A stretch of 64,000 nucleotides of DNA from Streptomyces sp. NBC_00178 (GTDB lineage: Bacteria; Actinomycetota; Actinomycetes; Streptomycetales; Streptomycetaceae). Below the pieces are notes generated by a model. The model searched no databases and was not told the DNA's origin. It was given only the letters and a program-made list of their open reading frames with translations. Position numbers and translations under genes: made by a program. The DNA lies in assembly GCF_036206005.1 (NCBI RefSeq), contig NZ_CP108143.1:1302001-1366000 (forward strand), given 5' to 3'. This document shows positions 46,806 through 54,544 of this stretch, in pieces (position 1 is the first letter of the stretch; each line of letters opens with the position of its first letter).

Positions 46806-47816
46806 TCAGCGCGGAGCGGCGCTGGAGGCGCGGACCACGAGTTCGGGCTGGAGCACCACGCTGCGGTGCCGGTGACTGCCGTCACCGTCGTCCGCCTCCT
46901 CCAGGAGGAGTTCGGCAGCCATCCTTCCCATGACCACGGCGGGCTGCCTGACCGAGGTGAGCGGCACGGCGGCGGCCGCGGCGAACTCGATGTCGTCGTA
47001 TCCGACGATGGCCACGTCCTGCGGCACCCGCACCCCGGCGGCGTACAGCGCCTGCAGGACGCCGAGTGCGAGCAGATCGTTGGCGCAGAACACGGCGGTC
47101 GGCCGCGGGACGAGTCCGAGCAGCCTGGCCCCGGCGTCCCGCCCGGCCGCCACGTCGAGGCGGTCGGACTGGATCTCCACCAGGGCCTCGGGGCCGAGCC
47201 CGGCTTCCGCGAGAGCGGCGAGGGCCCCCTCGCGGCGGTCCCTGATCTGGTGCAGGTCGCCGGGTCCGCTGACGTAGGCGACGGACCTGTGACCCGCCGA
47301 GACGAGGTGCCCGACGGCCAGCAGTCCTCCGCGCACGTCGTCGACGGAGACGGCGCAGGTGTCGGTCGACGAGGCCACCCGGTCGACCAGGACGTAGGGG
47401 ATCCGGTGGCGGGCGAAGGCTTCGAGACTGCCGCCGGTGGCGTCGGCCGGGGTGACCAGGACGCCGCACACCCGCTGTTCGGCGAAGAGGCCGAGGTACT
47501 CGGCCTCCTCCTCCGCGCTCTGGCCGCTGTTGCACACCATCACACCGAGGCCCGCGTCCCGCGCCGCGCGCTCGGCACCCCGGGCGATGTCGACGAAGAA
47601 CGGGTTGCCCATGTCCAGCACCAGGAGCGCCATGATGCGGCTGCGGCCGGCCCTGAGCTGCCTGGCCGACTCACTGCGTACGTAGCCCAGCTCCTCGATG
47701 GCCGCGAGCACCCGGGCGCGGGTGTCGGGCAGCACCGCCTCGGGGCGGTTGATCACGTTGGAAACCGTGCCGACCGAGACTCCGGCCTGCCGGGCCACGT
47801 CCTTGATCCCTGCCAC
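46806..47816 (-). CDS. LacI-family transcriptional regulator
   Basis: 336 aa from GTG 47816; GTG 47825 is equally possible, and the frame is open to 48002 but the extra part lacks LacI similarity. The N-terminal helix-turn-helix is IKDVARQAGVSVGTVSNVINRPEAV with the hinge ESARQLRAGRSR. The periplasmic-binding-like effector domain follows (IMALLVLDMGNPFFVDIARGAERAARDAGLGVMVCNSG ... PTAVFCANDLLALGVLQAL ... VAIVGYDDIEFAAAAAVPLTSVRQP). Such proteins normally control sugar transport or breakdown, but no sugar gene is next to it. Candidate operators lie upstream. Confidence 0.94.
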   Translation of the reverse strand: MAGIKDVARQAGVSVGTVSNVINRPEAVLPDTRARVLAAIEELGYVRSESARQLRAGRSRIMALLVLDMGNPFFVDIARGAERAARDAGLGVMVCNSGQSAEEEAEYLGLFAEQRVCGVLVTPADATGGSLEAFARHRIPYVLVDRVASSTDTCAVSVDDVRGGLLAVGHLVSAGHRSVAYVSGPGDLHQIRDRREGALAALAEAGLGPEALVEIQSDRLDVAAGRDAGARLLGLVPRPTAVFCANDLLALGVLQALYAAGVRVPQDVAIVGYDDIEFAAAAAVPLTSVRQPAVVMGRMAAELLLEEADDGDGSHRHRSVVLQPELVVRASSAAPR

Positions 47817-47948
47817 ACGCCCCACTTGTCCTGCCCCACTGATGCGTTTCGCCGCCGCCCGGCGGCGCCGGTGACCGATGTGCCGTTTCCCGGCGCCCGA
47901 CGGACGTCCGGCACAGCCGCCGCTCGGCAGAGCCATGACATCATCGGA

Positions 47949-47962
47949 TTGAATTGTTTCAA
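47949..47962. promoter_or_regulatory. Candidate LacI-family operator TTGAATTGTTTCAA
   Basis: Inverted repeat TTGAA-N4-TTCAA, about 135 bases before the regulator's start. It has the outer bases of many LacI operators but not the central CG. Confidence 0.45.
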
Positions 47963-48084
47963 ATCGTCCCGGGACGCTAGCCGCATCACAGGATGACGTC
48001 AAGATCCGCTCGCCACGGCAACGAGCATCGCGACACGACCCGAATATACCGACGCGCGGAACGCGGGCCGACGACCGGCGTGCG

Positions 48085-48100
48085 CATGAATCGATTCATG
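48085..48100. promoter_or_regulatory. Candidate LacI-family operator CATGAATCGATTCATG
   Basis: A perfect 16-bp palindrome with the central CG and flanking TGAAtCGaTTCA typical of LacI-family operators. It lies about 270 bases upstream of the regulator and about 50 bases beyond the stop of the next gene. Confidence 0.65.
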
Positions 48101-48148
48101 TCATCGCCATGCCGACGGAACGTGCTTCGGCCGGGCCTCACACCCCTG

Positions 48149-48604
48149 TCAGAGGCCGTGCTTCTTCAGGATCGCCTCGATGTCGCTGAAGTCGTCGCCG
48201 GTCCCCTGCCCGGACTTCTTCCTCGAGCCGTCCCGCGTCCCGGCCGCCGTAGCTCCGCCGGACGTCAGCGGCCGCGAGGAGGCGGCCTGGGCGACCGCCC
48301 CGTCCCCCGGAGCCGCCTTCGCGGCCTTGCGCTCCTCGCGGGTCCGGCCGCCCCGGCGCTCCACGGCGCGCGTGAGCATGAAGAGCAGCCAGGCCAGGGC
48401 GAGCAGACCGAAGCCCAGCCAGACGGCCGGCTTGAAGACGACGTCCGTCAGCCAGTCGATGACCCCCGTCAGCACCAGCCCCACCGGCACCAGGGAGTAC
48501 GCGGCGATCCGCGTGGCCGCGAGGAACCTCTTCCGGTACGCCGTGATCGCGGCGATGCCGAGACCGGCCGCCGACACCGCGGAACAGATGGTTTCGGCAA
48601 GCAT
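48149..48604 (-). CDS. Small membrane protein of unknown function
   Basis: 151 aa from ATG 48604 with GGAGG five bases upstream. Three hydrophobic segments (about residues 5-22, 33-50, 59-78), then a basic, Gly/Ala/Ser-rich cytoplasmic tail ending in DDFSDIEAILKKHGL. The C-terminal DIEAILKKHGL motif occurs at the end of several Streptomyces membrane proteins. I do not recognise a function. It is divergent from the DsbA-like gene. Confidence 0.85.
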   Translation of the reverse strand: MLAETICSAVSAAGLGIAAITAYRKRFLAATRIAAYSLVPVGLVLTGVIDWLTDVVFKPAVWLGFGLLALAWLLFMLTRAVERRGGRTREERKAAKAAPGDGAVAQAASSRPLTSGGATAAGTRDGSRKKSGQGTGDDFSDIEAILKKHGL

Positions 48605-48758
48605 CGCGGCCTCCAGCCCTCGGGAAACGTCCCTTCCATCCTGCACCGGCCACGGGCGACAGGGCCACGCCGCCGCCCCGTATCGGGGACATCTCAGGGC
48701 CGCGCTCCTCCTCAGGTCCCGATTGGGAAGCTCCGCCCCGGCCTGGGAGACTGCCCGC

Positions 48759-49274
48759 ATGAGCGATTCCCCCTCCGCAGCGCCCGTCGTCCTCGACGTC
48801 TGGTGCGAGCTCGAGTGCCCAGACTGCCACCGGGCCCTCACCGACATCCACGCCCTGCGCGCACGCTACGGCGACCGGATGGCGATCCGGCTGCGCCACT
48901 TCCCGCTGGAGAAGCACAAGCACGCGTACGCGGCGGCTCAGGCAGCCGAGGAGGCCGTCGTCCAGGGCAAGGGGTGGCCGTACGTCGAGGCGGTGCTCGC
49001 CAGGACCGCCGGACTCACCACCGGCGGGGAGCCCCTGCTGCTCGATGTCGCGAACGAACTCGGTCTGGACGCGGAGGAGTTCGACACCGCGCTGATCGAC
49101 GGGCGCCACCTGCTGATCGTCGACGCCGACCAGGCCGAGGGCAAGGCCATCGGCGTCACCGGAACCCCGACCTACGTGATCGGCGACGAGCGGCTCGACG
49201 GCGGGAAGAGCCAGGAGGGGCTGCGCGAGCGGATCGAGGAGATCGCCGACCGTCTGCTCGCCGGCCAGGGCTGA
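48759..49274 (+). CDS. DsbA/FrnE-like thioredoxin-fold protein, cytoplasmic
   Basis: 171 aa from ATG 48759 with GGGAGA nine bases upstream. The redox pair is CPDC (Cys20, Cys23) at the end of the first strand, WCELECPDCHRAL. The helical insertion typical of DsbA/FrnE proteins is present, and the cis-Pro loop is GVTGTPTYVI. There is no signal peptide, so it acts inside the cell, probably as a disulfide oxidoreductase or isomerase. It converges on the GNAT gene 18 bases away. Confidence 0.9.
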   Translation: MSDSPSAAPVVLDVWCELECPDCHRALTDIHALRARYGDRMAIRLRHFPLEKHKHAYAAAQAAEEAVVQGKGWPYVEAVLARTAGLTTGGEPLLLDVANELGLDAEEFDTALIDGRHLLIVDADQAEGKAIGVTGTPTYVIGDERLDGGKSQEGLRERIEEIADRLLAGQG

Positions 49275-49292
49275 CGCGGGGGCCCGCGCCCG

Positions 49293-50129
49293 TCAGAGCG
49301 CCTTGGCCAGGTTGTAACGGGTGGCCTCGTATCCCAGGGACTCGTACAGCCGCAGCGCGGGGGTGTTCGAGGCGAAGACGTGCAGGCCGAGACTTCCGAG
49401 GCCCGCGTCGAGGGTGATGGCCTCCGCAAGGTGCATCAGCGCCCTGCCGTAACCGCTCCCCCGGTGGGCCTCGCGCACCTCGACGTCGAAGACGTAACCG
49501 ATGTCGTCGCCCTCCGTCTCCCGGTGGCGGGAGACCCAGACGTGGCCGAGGGTCTCGCGGTTCCGCACGAGGACGTGGATGTACATGTCCGGGGTGGCGA
49601 GGCCGGCCGGCAGGAGCCGGGCGTGGTCGGACTCCGACTTGTGCCGGGCCTGCTCCTCCGTCACGCCGCGCTCCACCCAGCTCCGCGCGTAGGTCTCGAT
49701 GCTGGTCGAGGCCCACTCGGTGAACTCGGACTCCGTCATCGGGCGCCCGGCGAGCCCCTCCGGCAGTGCGGGGGCCGTCCTCCGCAGGGACTTGAGCATG
49801 TTGCGGCTGCGTTCGGTGTAGCCGAGCACGGCAGCCAGGCCCCGGGCGGCCTCGTTGCCGGCGGGGGCCACCAGACGGACCCGGGTGCACCCCCAGCCGC
49901 GCAGGACCTCCTCTGCGGCGAGCGCGGCGATGGTGCCGCGGCCCCGCCTGCGGGCCGCCTCGTCGATGCGCAGTGCGTGGATGACGCCCGCCGACGTCCC
50001 GAACTCCGGGTCGGTGGCGATGCCGACGGCACCGACGGGCCGCCCGTTGTCACACACGTCGTAGGTGCGTGCCCGTGCGCCGTCGGCGCCTTGCTCGATC
50101 GGCCCGGCGGGCCGGAGGGTCGTGGTCAT
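49293..50129 (-). CDS. Tandem GNAT acetyltransferase (double-domain)
   Basis: 278 aa with two acetyltransferase units. The N-terminal unit has the acetyl-CoA loop RRRGRGTIAALAAEEVLRGWG; the C-terminal unit has VFDVEVREAHRGSGYGRALMHLAEAITLDAGLGSLGLHVFASNTPALRLYESLGYEATRYNLAKAL, which is the better conserved. Two-domain GNATs often retain activity in only one unit; the C-terminal one looks competent. Substrate unknown. Confidence 0.92.
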   Translation of the reverse strand: MTTTLRPAGPIEQGADGARARTYDVCDNGRPVGAVGIATDPEFGTSAGVIHALRIDEAARRRGRGTIAALAAEEVLRGWGCTRVRLVAPAGNEAARGLAAVLGYTERSRNMLKSLRRTAPALPEGLAGRPMTESEFTEWASTSIETYARSWVERGVTEEQARHKSESDHARLLPAGLATPDMYIHVLVRNRETLGHVWVSRHRETEGDDIGYVFDVEVREAHRGSGYGRALMHLAEAITLDAGLGSLGLHVFASNTPALRLYESLGYEATRYNLAKAL

Positions 50130-50223
50130 CAGGGTGTTCTATCCGCTGGACGCCGGTCCGTCACCCCGTTTACGCAAGCGGTTCCGGGAGTCCGGCCCGC
50201 CCGCACGGGTCCCCGGGGTCCGC

Positions 50224-51045
50224 TCAGGGGTCGAGGTCGTCCGCCGCGCGCTCGTCGAAGATCCGCATCGCCTTGCAGGTCACCGGTCCCGGGGCTCCCG
50301 GCAGCTCCCGCCCGTCGATCCGGTGCACCGCCTGGATGTCCCGCAGCGAGGAGGTCAGGAAGATCTCGTCGGCCTCCTCCAGCACGTCGAGGGGGAGGTC
50401 CGTCTCGCGGGCGCCCGCCCACTCCACGACGAGGGCCCTGGTGATCCCGGCCAGGCAGCCCGAGGCGAGAGGAGGCGTGTGGATGCGGCCGTCGAGGACG
50501 ACGAAGACGTTGGAGCCGGTGCCCTCGCAGAGCCGCCCCACCGTGTTGGGGAAGAGGGCCTCCGACGCGCCGTGCTCGTGGGCGCGCGCGAGGGCGACGA
50601 CGTTCTCGGCGTACGAGGTGGTCTTCAGGCCGGTCACGGCGCCGCGCTCGTTGCGCGTCCAGGGGACGGTCACCACCGCGGTGCTGTCGGGGCGCCTGGC
50701 GGTCTCCCCCATCGCGACGACCAGCGTGGGGCCCGCGTCCCCCCGGTCGGAGCCGAGCGGGGAGAGCCCGCCGGTGTACGTGATCCTCAGCCGGCCGAGC
50801 TCCATCGGGTTGCCCTCGACGACGGCGGCGACCGCCCGGCGGACCTCTTCGTGGTCGGGCTCGGCCAGCCCCAGGCCCCTGGCCGAGCGGCTCAGGCGGT
50901 CGAGGTGCCGGGTGAGGGCGAAGGGCCGGCCCGCGGCCACCCGGACCGTCTCGAAGATGCCGTCCCCCACGGTCAGTCCGTGGTCGAGCACGGACAGCCT
51001 GGCGTCCTCGGCGTCCTTCAGTCCGCCGTCGGCCCAGATCCTCAT
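50224..51045 (-). CDS. pabC: Aminodeoxychorismate lyase (PabC-like, class IV aminotransferase)
   Basis: 273 aa from ATG 51045; GTG 51048 precedes it directly, and both follow AGGGAGGA. The class IV PLP fold is seen in SVLDHGLTVGDGIFETVRV, the catalytic lysine region GLKTTSYAENVVALARA, and EGTGSNVFVVLDGRIHTPPLASGCLAGITR. In its operon with pabB it would release pyruvate from 4-amino-4-deoxychorismate to give p-aminobenzoate for folate. It overlaps the pabB stop. A D-amino-acid or branched-chain aminotransferase role is possible but the context argues for PabC. Confidence 0.9.
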   Translation of the reverse strand: MRIWADGGLKDAEDARLSVLDHGLTVGDGIFETVRVAAGRPFALTRHLDRLSRSARGLGLAEPDHEEVRRAVAAVVEGNPMELGRLRITYTGGLSPLGSDRGDAGPTLVVAMGETARRPDSTAVVTVPWTRNERGAVTGLKTTSYAENVVALARAHEHGASEALFPNTVGRLCEGTGSNVFVVLDGRIHTPPLASGCLAGITRALVVEWAGARETDLPLDVLEEADEIFLTSSLRDIQAVHRIDGRELPGAPGPVTCKAMRIFDERAADDLDP

Positions 51046-52094
51046 CACGCGGTCCTCCCTGTCTCCTCGTGGACGCCCGACGCTACAGCGAGCAGCCGTG
51101 ATGCCTTGAGTTCCGTCTCGGCCCACTCGCGCCGCGGGTCCGAGCCCCAGGTGATGCCCGCCCCGGTGCCGAAGCGGAGCAGCGGTTCCGGGCCGGTGCG
51201 GTCGATCCAGAAGGTGCGTATGCCGACGGCGAGCCCGGCGGTGCCGCGGTCGGCGTCCACCCAGCCGACGGCTCCGCAGTACGGGCCGCGGGGCGACGTC
51301 TCCAGGGCCTCGATGATCCGCAGCGCGCTGGACTTGGGCGCGCCGGTGACGGAACCGGGCGGGAAGGCCGCGCCGAGCAGTTCCGGCCAGCCCGCACCGT
51401 CGGCCAGGCGCCCCCGCACCGTGGAGACGAGGTGGACGAGCCCTGGGTGCTTCTCGACCACGCAGAGGTCCGGGACCTCGACGCTGCCCGTCGCGCAGAC
51501 CCGGCCGAGGTCGTTGCGGACCAGGTCGACGATCATCACGTTCTCCGCGTGGTCCTTCTCCAGGAGGTCCTCCTCGGTGCGCCCGGTGCCCTTGATCGGT
51601 CCGGACGCGACGGTCCGGCCGTCACGGGAGAGGAAGAGCTCGGGCGACGCGGTGGCTATCTCCACCCCGTGACCGGGCAGCCGGATCGTCCCGGCGTACG
51701 GCGCCGGGTTGCCCCGGGCGAGCAGGGCGGTGAGGGCGTCGACGTCCGCCCGCGGGTCGGGCAGCGGCGCGGAGAGGACCCGGCAGAGGTTCGCCTGGTA
51801 GACCTCGCCGGCCGCGATGTGTTCACGGATCCGACGTACTCCGGCCACGTAGGCGTGCTCGTCGAGTGAGGACTCCCAGTCCTCGGGGGCGGGGCCCCGC
51901 CAGGCTCCGGACACCGGCGGCGGGACCTGCTCGGACCGCACATCGGCGAAGCGGGCGCAGACGAGACGGCCCTCGAAATCAGCACATACGGCCCAGAAAC
52001 CGGATGATTCGAGAGCCGCGGGGTCGCTCGTGACATCCCGCAGACCGGAGGCGACAAGGCCGCCGAAGCGGGCCAGGGGGGTGAGCTCGTGCAC
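51045..52094 (-). CDS. pabB: Aminodeoxychorismate synthase component I (PabB-like)
   Basis: 349 aa, the compact chorismate-binding form. Motifs: YVAGVRRIREHIAAGEVYQANLCR, ASPELFLSRDGRTVASGPIKGTGR, KDHAENVMIVDLVRNDLGRV, and GSVTGAPKSSALRIIEALE. It lacks the long N-terminal half of anthranilate synthases; a separate glutaminase (PabA) is not in the window. It converts chorismate to aminodeoxychorismate for folate. The pabB-pabC pair shares bases at the junction (TGATG). Confidence 0.93.
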   Translation of the reverse strand: MHELTPLARFGGLVASGLRDVTSDPAALESSGFWAVCADFEGRLVCARFADVRSEQVPPPVSGAWRGPAPEDWESSLDEHAYVAGVRRIREHIAAGEVYQANLCRVLSAPLPDPRADVDALTALLARGNPAPYAGTIRLPGHGVEIATASPELFLSRDGRTVASGPIKGTGRTEEDLLEKDHAENVMIVDLVRNDLGRVCATGSVEVPDLCVVEKHPGLVHLVSTVRGRLADGAGWPELLGAAFPPGSVTGAPKSSALRIIEALETSPRGPYCGAVGWVDADRGTAGLAVGIRTFWIDRTGPEPLLRFGTGAGITWGSDPRREWAETELKASRLLAVASGVHEETGRTA

Positions 52095-52169
52095 GCGACC
52101 GAGTCTAGGGCGGCACGCGGTGACCTGCGGCGGGGCGGCGGGGGCTCAGCACGCTGCGCAAACGCGTTT

Positions 52170-52197
52170 TTGTACTGGCCCGGGAATCCGCTAGAGT
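52170..52197 (+). promoter_or_regulatory. Promoter of the tRNA operon
   Basis: TTGTAC (52170-52175), 16-base spacer, TAGAGT (52192-52197), about 43 bases before tRNA-Gly. A strong HrdB-type match in an otherwise non-coding stretch. Confidence 0.75.
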
Positions 52198-52239
52198 TCA
52201 ACACGTCGCCGGGACGCGCAAGCGGGCCGGGAAAGACAA

Positions 52240-52312
52240 GCGGACGTAGCTCAGTTGGTAGAGCGCAACCTTGCCAAGGTTGAGGTCGCCAGTTCGAACC
52301 TGGTCGTCCGCT
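52240..52312 (+). tRNA. tRNA-Gly (anticodon GCC)
   Basis: GCGGACG/CGTCCGC acceptor, anticodon stem-loop CAACC-TTGCCAA-GGTTG, T arm CCAGTTCGAACCTGG, discriminator T. CCA not encoded. Confidence 0.97.
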
Positions 52313-52349
52313 CGCAGAAGGTGGGGGATCTTCCCGAACCCCCACCCCT

Positions 52350-52423
52350 GGTGGAGTGGCCGAGAGGCGAGGCAACGGCCTGCAAAGCCGTCTACACGGG
52401 TTCAAATCCCGTCTCCACCTCCA
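52350..52423 (+). tRNA. tRNA-Cys (anticodon GCA)
   Basis: GGTGGAG/CTCCACC acceptor, anticodon stem-loop ACGGC-CTGCAAA-GCCGT, T arm ACGGGTTCAAATCCCGT, discriminator T followed directly by an encoded CCA (52421-52423), unlike its neighbours. Confidence 0.97.
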
Positions 52424-52424
52424 A

Positions 52425-52496
52425 GGACGATTAGCTCAGCGGGAGAGCACTTCCCTGACACGGAAGGGGTCACTGGTTCAATCCCAGTATCGTCCA
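52425..52496 (+). tRNA. tRNA-Val (anticodon GAC), copy 1
   Basis: GGACGAT/ATCGTCC acceptor, anticodon stem-loop CTTCC-CTGACAC-GGAAG, T arm CTGGTTCAATCCCAG, discriminator A. It starts two bases after tRNA-Cys and differs from the next two copies in the acceptor stem and the variable region. Confidence 0.97.
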
Positions 52497-52515
52497 CCGG
52501 TCCGCAAGGATCCCC

Positions 52516-52587
52516 GCGCGATTAGCTCAGCGGGAGAGCGCTTCCCTGACACGGAAGAGGTCACTGGTTCAATCCCAGTATCGCGCA
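52516..52587 (+). tRNA. tRNA-Val (anticodon GAC), copy 2
   Basis: GCGCGAT/ATCGCGC acceptor, same anticodon stem-loop as copy 1. Identical in all 72 bases to copy 3. Confidence 0.97.
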
Positions 52588-52610
52588 CGCAGTACACGCA
52601 GGGTCACCCT

Positions 52611-52682
52611 GCGCGATTAGCTCAGCGGGAGAGCGCTTCCCTGACACGGAAGAGGTCACTGGTTCAATCCCAGTATCGCGCA
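52611..52682 (+). tRNA. tRNA-Val (anticodon GAC), copy 3
   Basis: Identical to copy 2. The terminator hairpin follows seven bases later. Confidence 0.97.
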
Positions 52683-52688
52683 CCGTCC

Positions 52689-52722
52689 GAAAGCCCCGGT
52701 CGTCTCGACGACCGGGGCTTTC
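52689..52722 (+). terminator. Terminator of the tRNA operon
   Basis: GAAAGCCCCGGTCGTC (52689-52704) and GACGACCGGGGCTTTC (52707-52722), a nearly continuous 16-bp arm inverted repeat followed by GTC. It also faces the stop of the minus-strand small-subunit gene. Confidence 0.9.
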
Positions 52723-52742
52723 GTCATGCTCGGGGGTGGCCG

Positions 52743-52859
52743 TCAGCCGGTGAAGAGCTGGGTGGCCTTGCGGGCGAGCTCGTAGAGCCCGTAGCCGAAG
52801 GGGACGGCGACCCAGAGCCAGACGAACACCATGAGGGGCTTATGACTGCTGGTGGACAC
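52743..52859 (-). CDS. MFS transporter small subunit (38 aa)
   Basis: 38 aa from a GTG at 52859 with GGAGGAG eight bases upstream, all inside the end of the transporter gene; the two reading frames overlap by 20 bases. An ATG at 52832 is an alternative without ribosome-binding site. One transmembrane helix (MVFVWLWVAVPFGYGLYELA) and a short basic tail. Small proteins with this sequence type sit next to OFA-family MFS transporters in actinobacteria and are annotated as MFS transporter small subunits. Too short for many gene finders. Confidence 0.85.
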   Translation of the reverse strand: MSTSSHKPLMVFVWLWVAVPFGYGLYELARKATQLFTG

Positions 52860-54189
52860 GGGGGCTCTCCTCCGGGGTCTCGTGGAAACGTGCGTGGACC
52901 GGGCGGATGAGCTCGTTGGCGACGAATCCGACGACCAGCAGTCCGATCATGATCGTGAGGGACGTCGTGTAGAGGCTGGGGCCGCTGTGGCCGGCCCGCT
53001 CCCCCGCGTCGGCGACCCGGTTGACGATGAGCGGCCCGAGGACCCCGGCCGTCGACCACGCGGTCAGCAGCCGCCCGTGGATGGCCCCGACCTGGTAGGT
53101 GCCGAAGAGGTCCCGGAGGTAGGCCGGCGCGGTCGCGAAGCCTCCTCCGTAGAAGGAGAGGATCACCAGGGCGCAGCAGATGAAGAGCGGCTTGGAGTCG
53201 TTGCCGAGCTGGGCGATCACCACGTACATGAGGGCGCCGACGCCGAGGTAGACCCGGTACATGTTCTTACGGCCGATCAGGTCCGAGGTGGAGGACCACA
53301 GAAGACGCCCTCCCATGTTGGCCAGGGACAGCAGGGCGACGAAGCCGGCGGCGGCGGAGACGGTCACCGGGGCGGAGGTGCCCGCGAAGAAGTCCTGGAT
53401 CATCGGCACGGCCTTCTCGAGGATGCCGATGCCCGCGGTGACGTTCATGCACAGGACGACCCACAGGCACCAGAACTGCGGGGTGCGCAGCGCGTTGCGG
53501 GCGGAGACCTGGGCGTTGGTGACGAGCCTGCGGGTCTCCTGCTTCGGCTCCCAGCCGTCGGGCAGCCAGCCGTCCGGCGGGACCCGTACGAGGAGGACGC
53601 CGAGGGCCATGAAGGCGGCGTAGACGACCCCGTGGACGAGGAAGGCCTGGGCTATCCCGGAGCGGTCGGTGCCGAAGCTCTCCAGCATCCCGGTGGACCA
53701 GGGCGAGGCGATGAGGGCGCCGCCGCCGAAGCCCATGATGGCGATGCCGGTCGCCATGCCGGGGCGGTCGGGGAACCACTTGATGAGGGTGGAGACCGGG
53801 GATATGTACCCGATGCCGAGGCCGATGCCGCCGATGAAGCCGTAGCCGAGGACGACGAGCCAGTACTGTCCGGTGGCCGCGCCGAGCGAGGCGACGAGGA
53901 AGCCGGTGGAGAAGCAGACGAGCGAGACGGACATCGCCCAGCGCGGGCCGTTGCGTTCGACGAGGGTGCCGCCGAAGGCGGCCGAGAGGCCGAGCATCAC
54001 GATGCCCAGCTGGAACGGGAGCGCGCTGGCCGTGCCGGAGAGACCGAGAGCGGATTCGAGCGGGGGCTTGAACACACTCCAGGCGTAGGCCTGTCCGATG
54101 GAGAGATGTACGGCGAGCGCGGCGGGTGGTACGAGCCAGCGGCTCCACCCCGGGGGCGCGACAGTTCGGGACCTGTCGAGGAAGTTCAT
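52840..54189 (-). CDS. OFA-family MFS transporter (oxalate/formate antiporter-like)
   Basis: 449 aa with 12 expected transmembrane helices. MFS signatures are seen in the loop between helices 2 and 3 (GGTLVERNGPRWAMS) and LGIGYISPVSTLIKWFPDRPGMATGIAIMGFGGGALI, typical of OFA transporters. The substrate may be oxalate, formate or another carboxylate; nothing in the sequence decides it. No oxalate-degradation gene is nearby. It is expressed with the 38-aa subunit that overlaps its end; a GGGACA-N3-TGTCCC repeat lies in its promoter region. Confidence 0.9.
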   Translation of the reverse strand: MNFLDRSRTVAPPGWSRWLVPPAALAVHLSIGQAYAWSVFKPPLESALGLSGTASALPFQLGIVMLGLSAAFGGTLVERNGPRWAMSVSLVCFSTGFLVASLGAATGQYWLVVLGYGFIGGIGLGIGYISPVSTLIKWFPDRPGMATGIAIMGFGGGALIASPWSTGMLESFGTDRSGIAQAFLVHGVVYAAFMALGVLLVRVPPDGWLPDGWEPKQETRRLVTNAQVSARNALRTPQFWCLWVVLCMNVTAGIGILEKAVPMIQDFFAGTSAPVTVSAAAGFVALLSLANMGGRLLWSSTSDLIGRKNMYRVYLGVGALMYVVIAQLGNDSKPLFICCALVILSFYGGGFATAPAYLRDLFGTYQVGAIHGRLLTAWSTAGVLGPLIVNRVADAGERAGHSGPSLYTTSLTIMIGLLVVGFVANELIRPVHARFHETPEESPRVHQQS

Positions 54190-54266
54190 GGATCCGCACT
54201 TTAGGCATCAGCCCTGGCCATTACTAGATCATGAACGGAAGTGCGTCGGCCGCATGCGATGCGGGT

Positions 54267-54283
54267 CGGGACATTCTGTCCCG
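54267..54283. promoter_or_regulatory. Inverted repeat CGGGACA-TTC-TGTCCCG
   Basis: Perfect 7-bp arms around TTC, 78-94 bases upstream of the transporter start, a normal operator position. An RNA hairpin in the leader is the alternative reading. Confidence 0.5.
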
Positions 54284-54365
54284 TACGTGTACGGCGGGTC
54301 CGGACGTCCCGCCTCGTGCGCGCGACGTGACCGGTGGGACGCTGCCCGAGGGGCGGCCGCGGGTC

Positions 54366-54465
54366 GTCGACCGGCGGCCGTGAGCGCGGTGCGGGCCGTC
54401 GACCGGCAGCCGTGAGCGCGGTGCGGGCCGTCGACCGGCGGCCGTGAGCGCGGTGCGGGCCGTCG
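54366..54465. repeat. Three 32-bp tandem repeats plus a 4-base partial copy
   Basis: Units at 54366-54397, 54398-54429 and 54430-54461, each starting GTCGACCGGC and ending GCGGTGCGGGCC; the middle one differs by a single base (GGCAGCC for GGCGGCC). A fourth copy begins and diverges. The 32-bp period rules out a coding repeat. Confidence 0.92.
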
Positions 54466-54544
54466 GGACGTGGTCCCAGGTGCGGTGCGGGTCCGGGCGC
54501 GGGCCCGGACCCGCCCGTGCGGAGACGGCCGCACGGCGGCACGG

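Larger units (their letters stand above)
47817..48148. other. Regulatory gap upstream of the LacI gene
   Basis: 332 bases without a supported gene. It is noticeably richer in A+T than its surroundings around 47940-48110. It contains two LacI-type operator candidates (47949-47962 and 48085-48100) and a minus-strand TATATT (complement of 48043-48048) suited to a -10. Confidence 0.6.
54190..54544. other. Gap with palindrome and tandem repeats upstream of the transporter
   Basis: 355 bases without a supported gene. It holds the inverted repeat at 54267-54283 and three and a fraction copies of a 32-bp tandem repeat at 54366-54465. The remaining sequence is GC-rich with only incidental open frames. 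Confidence 0.65.

Noticed and set aside
52271..52910. Overlapping open frames across the tRNA cluster
   Set aside because: They translate tRNA sequences and repeat units; no ribosome-binding site or family.
54366..54465. Tandem repeats as a CRISPR array
   Set aside because: Units are contiguous without variable spacers and no cas genes are near.
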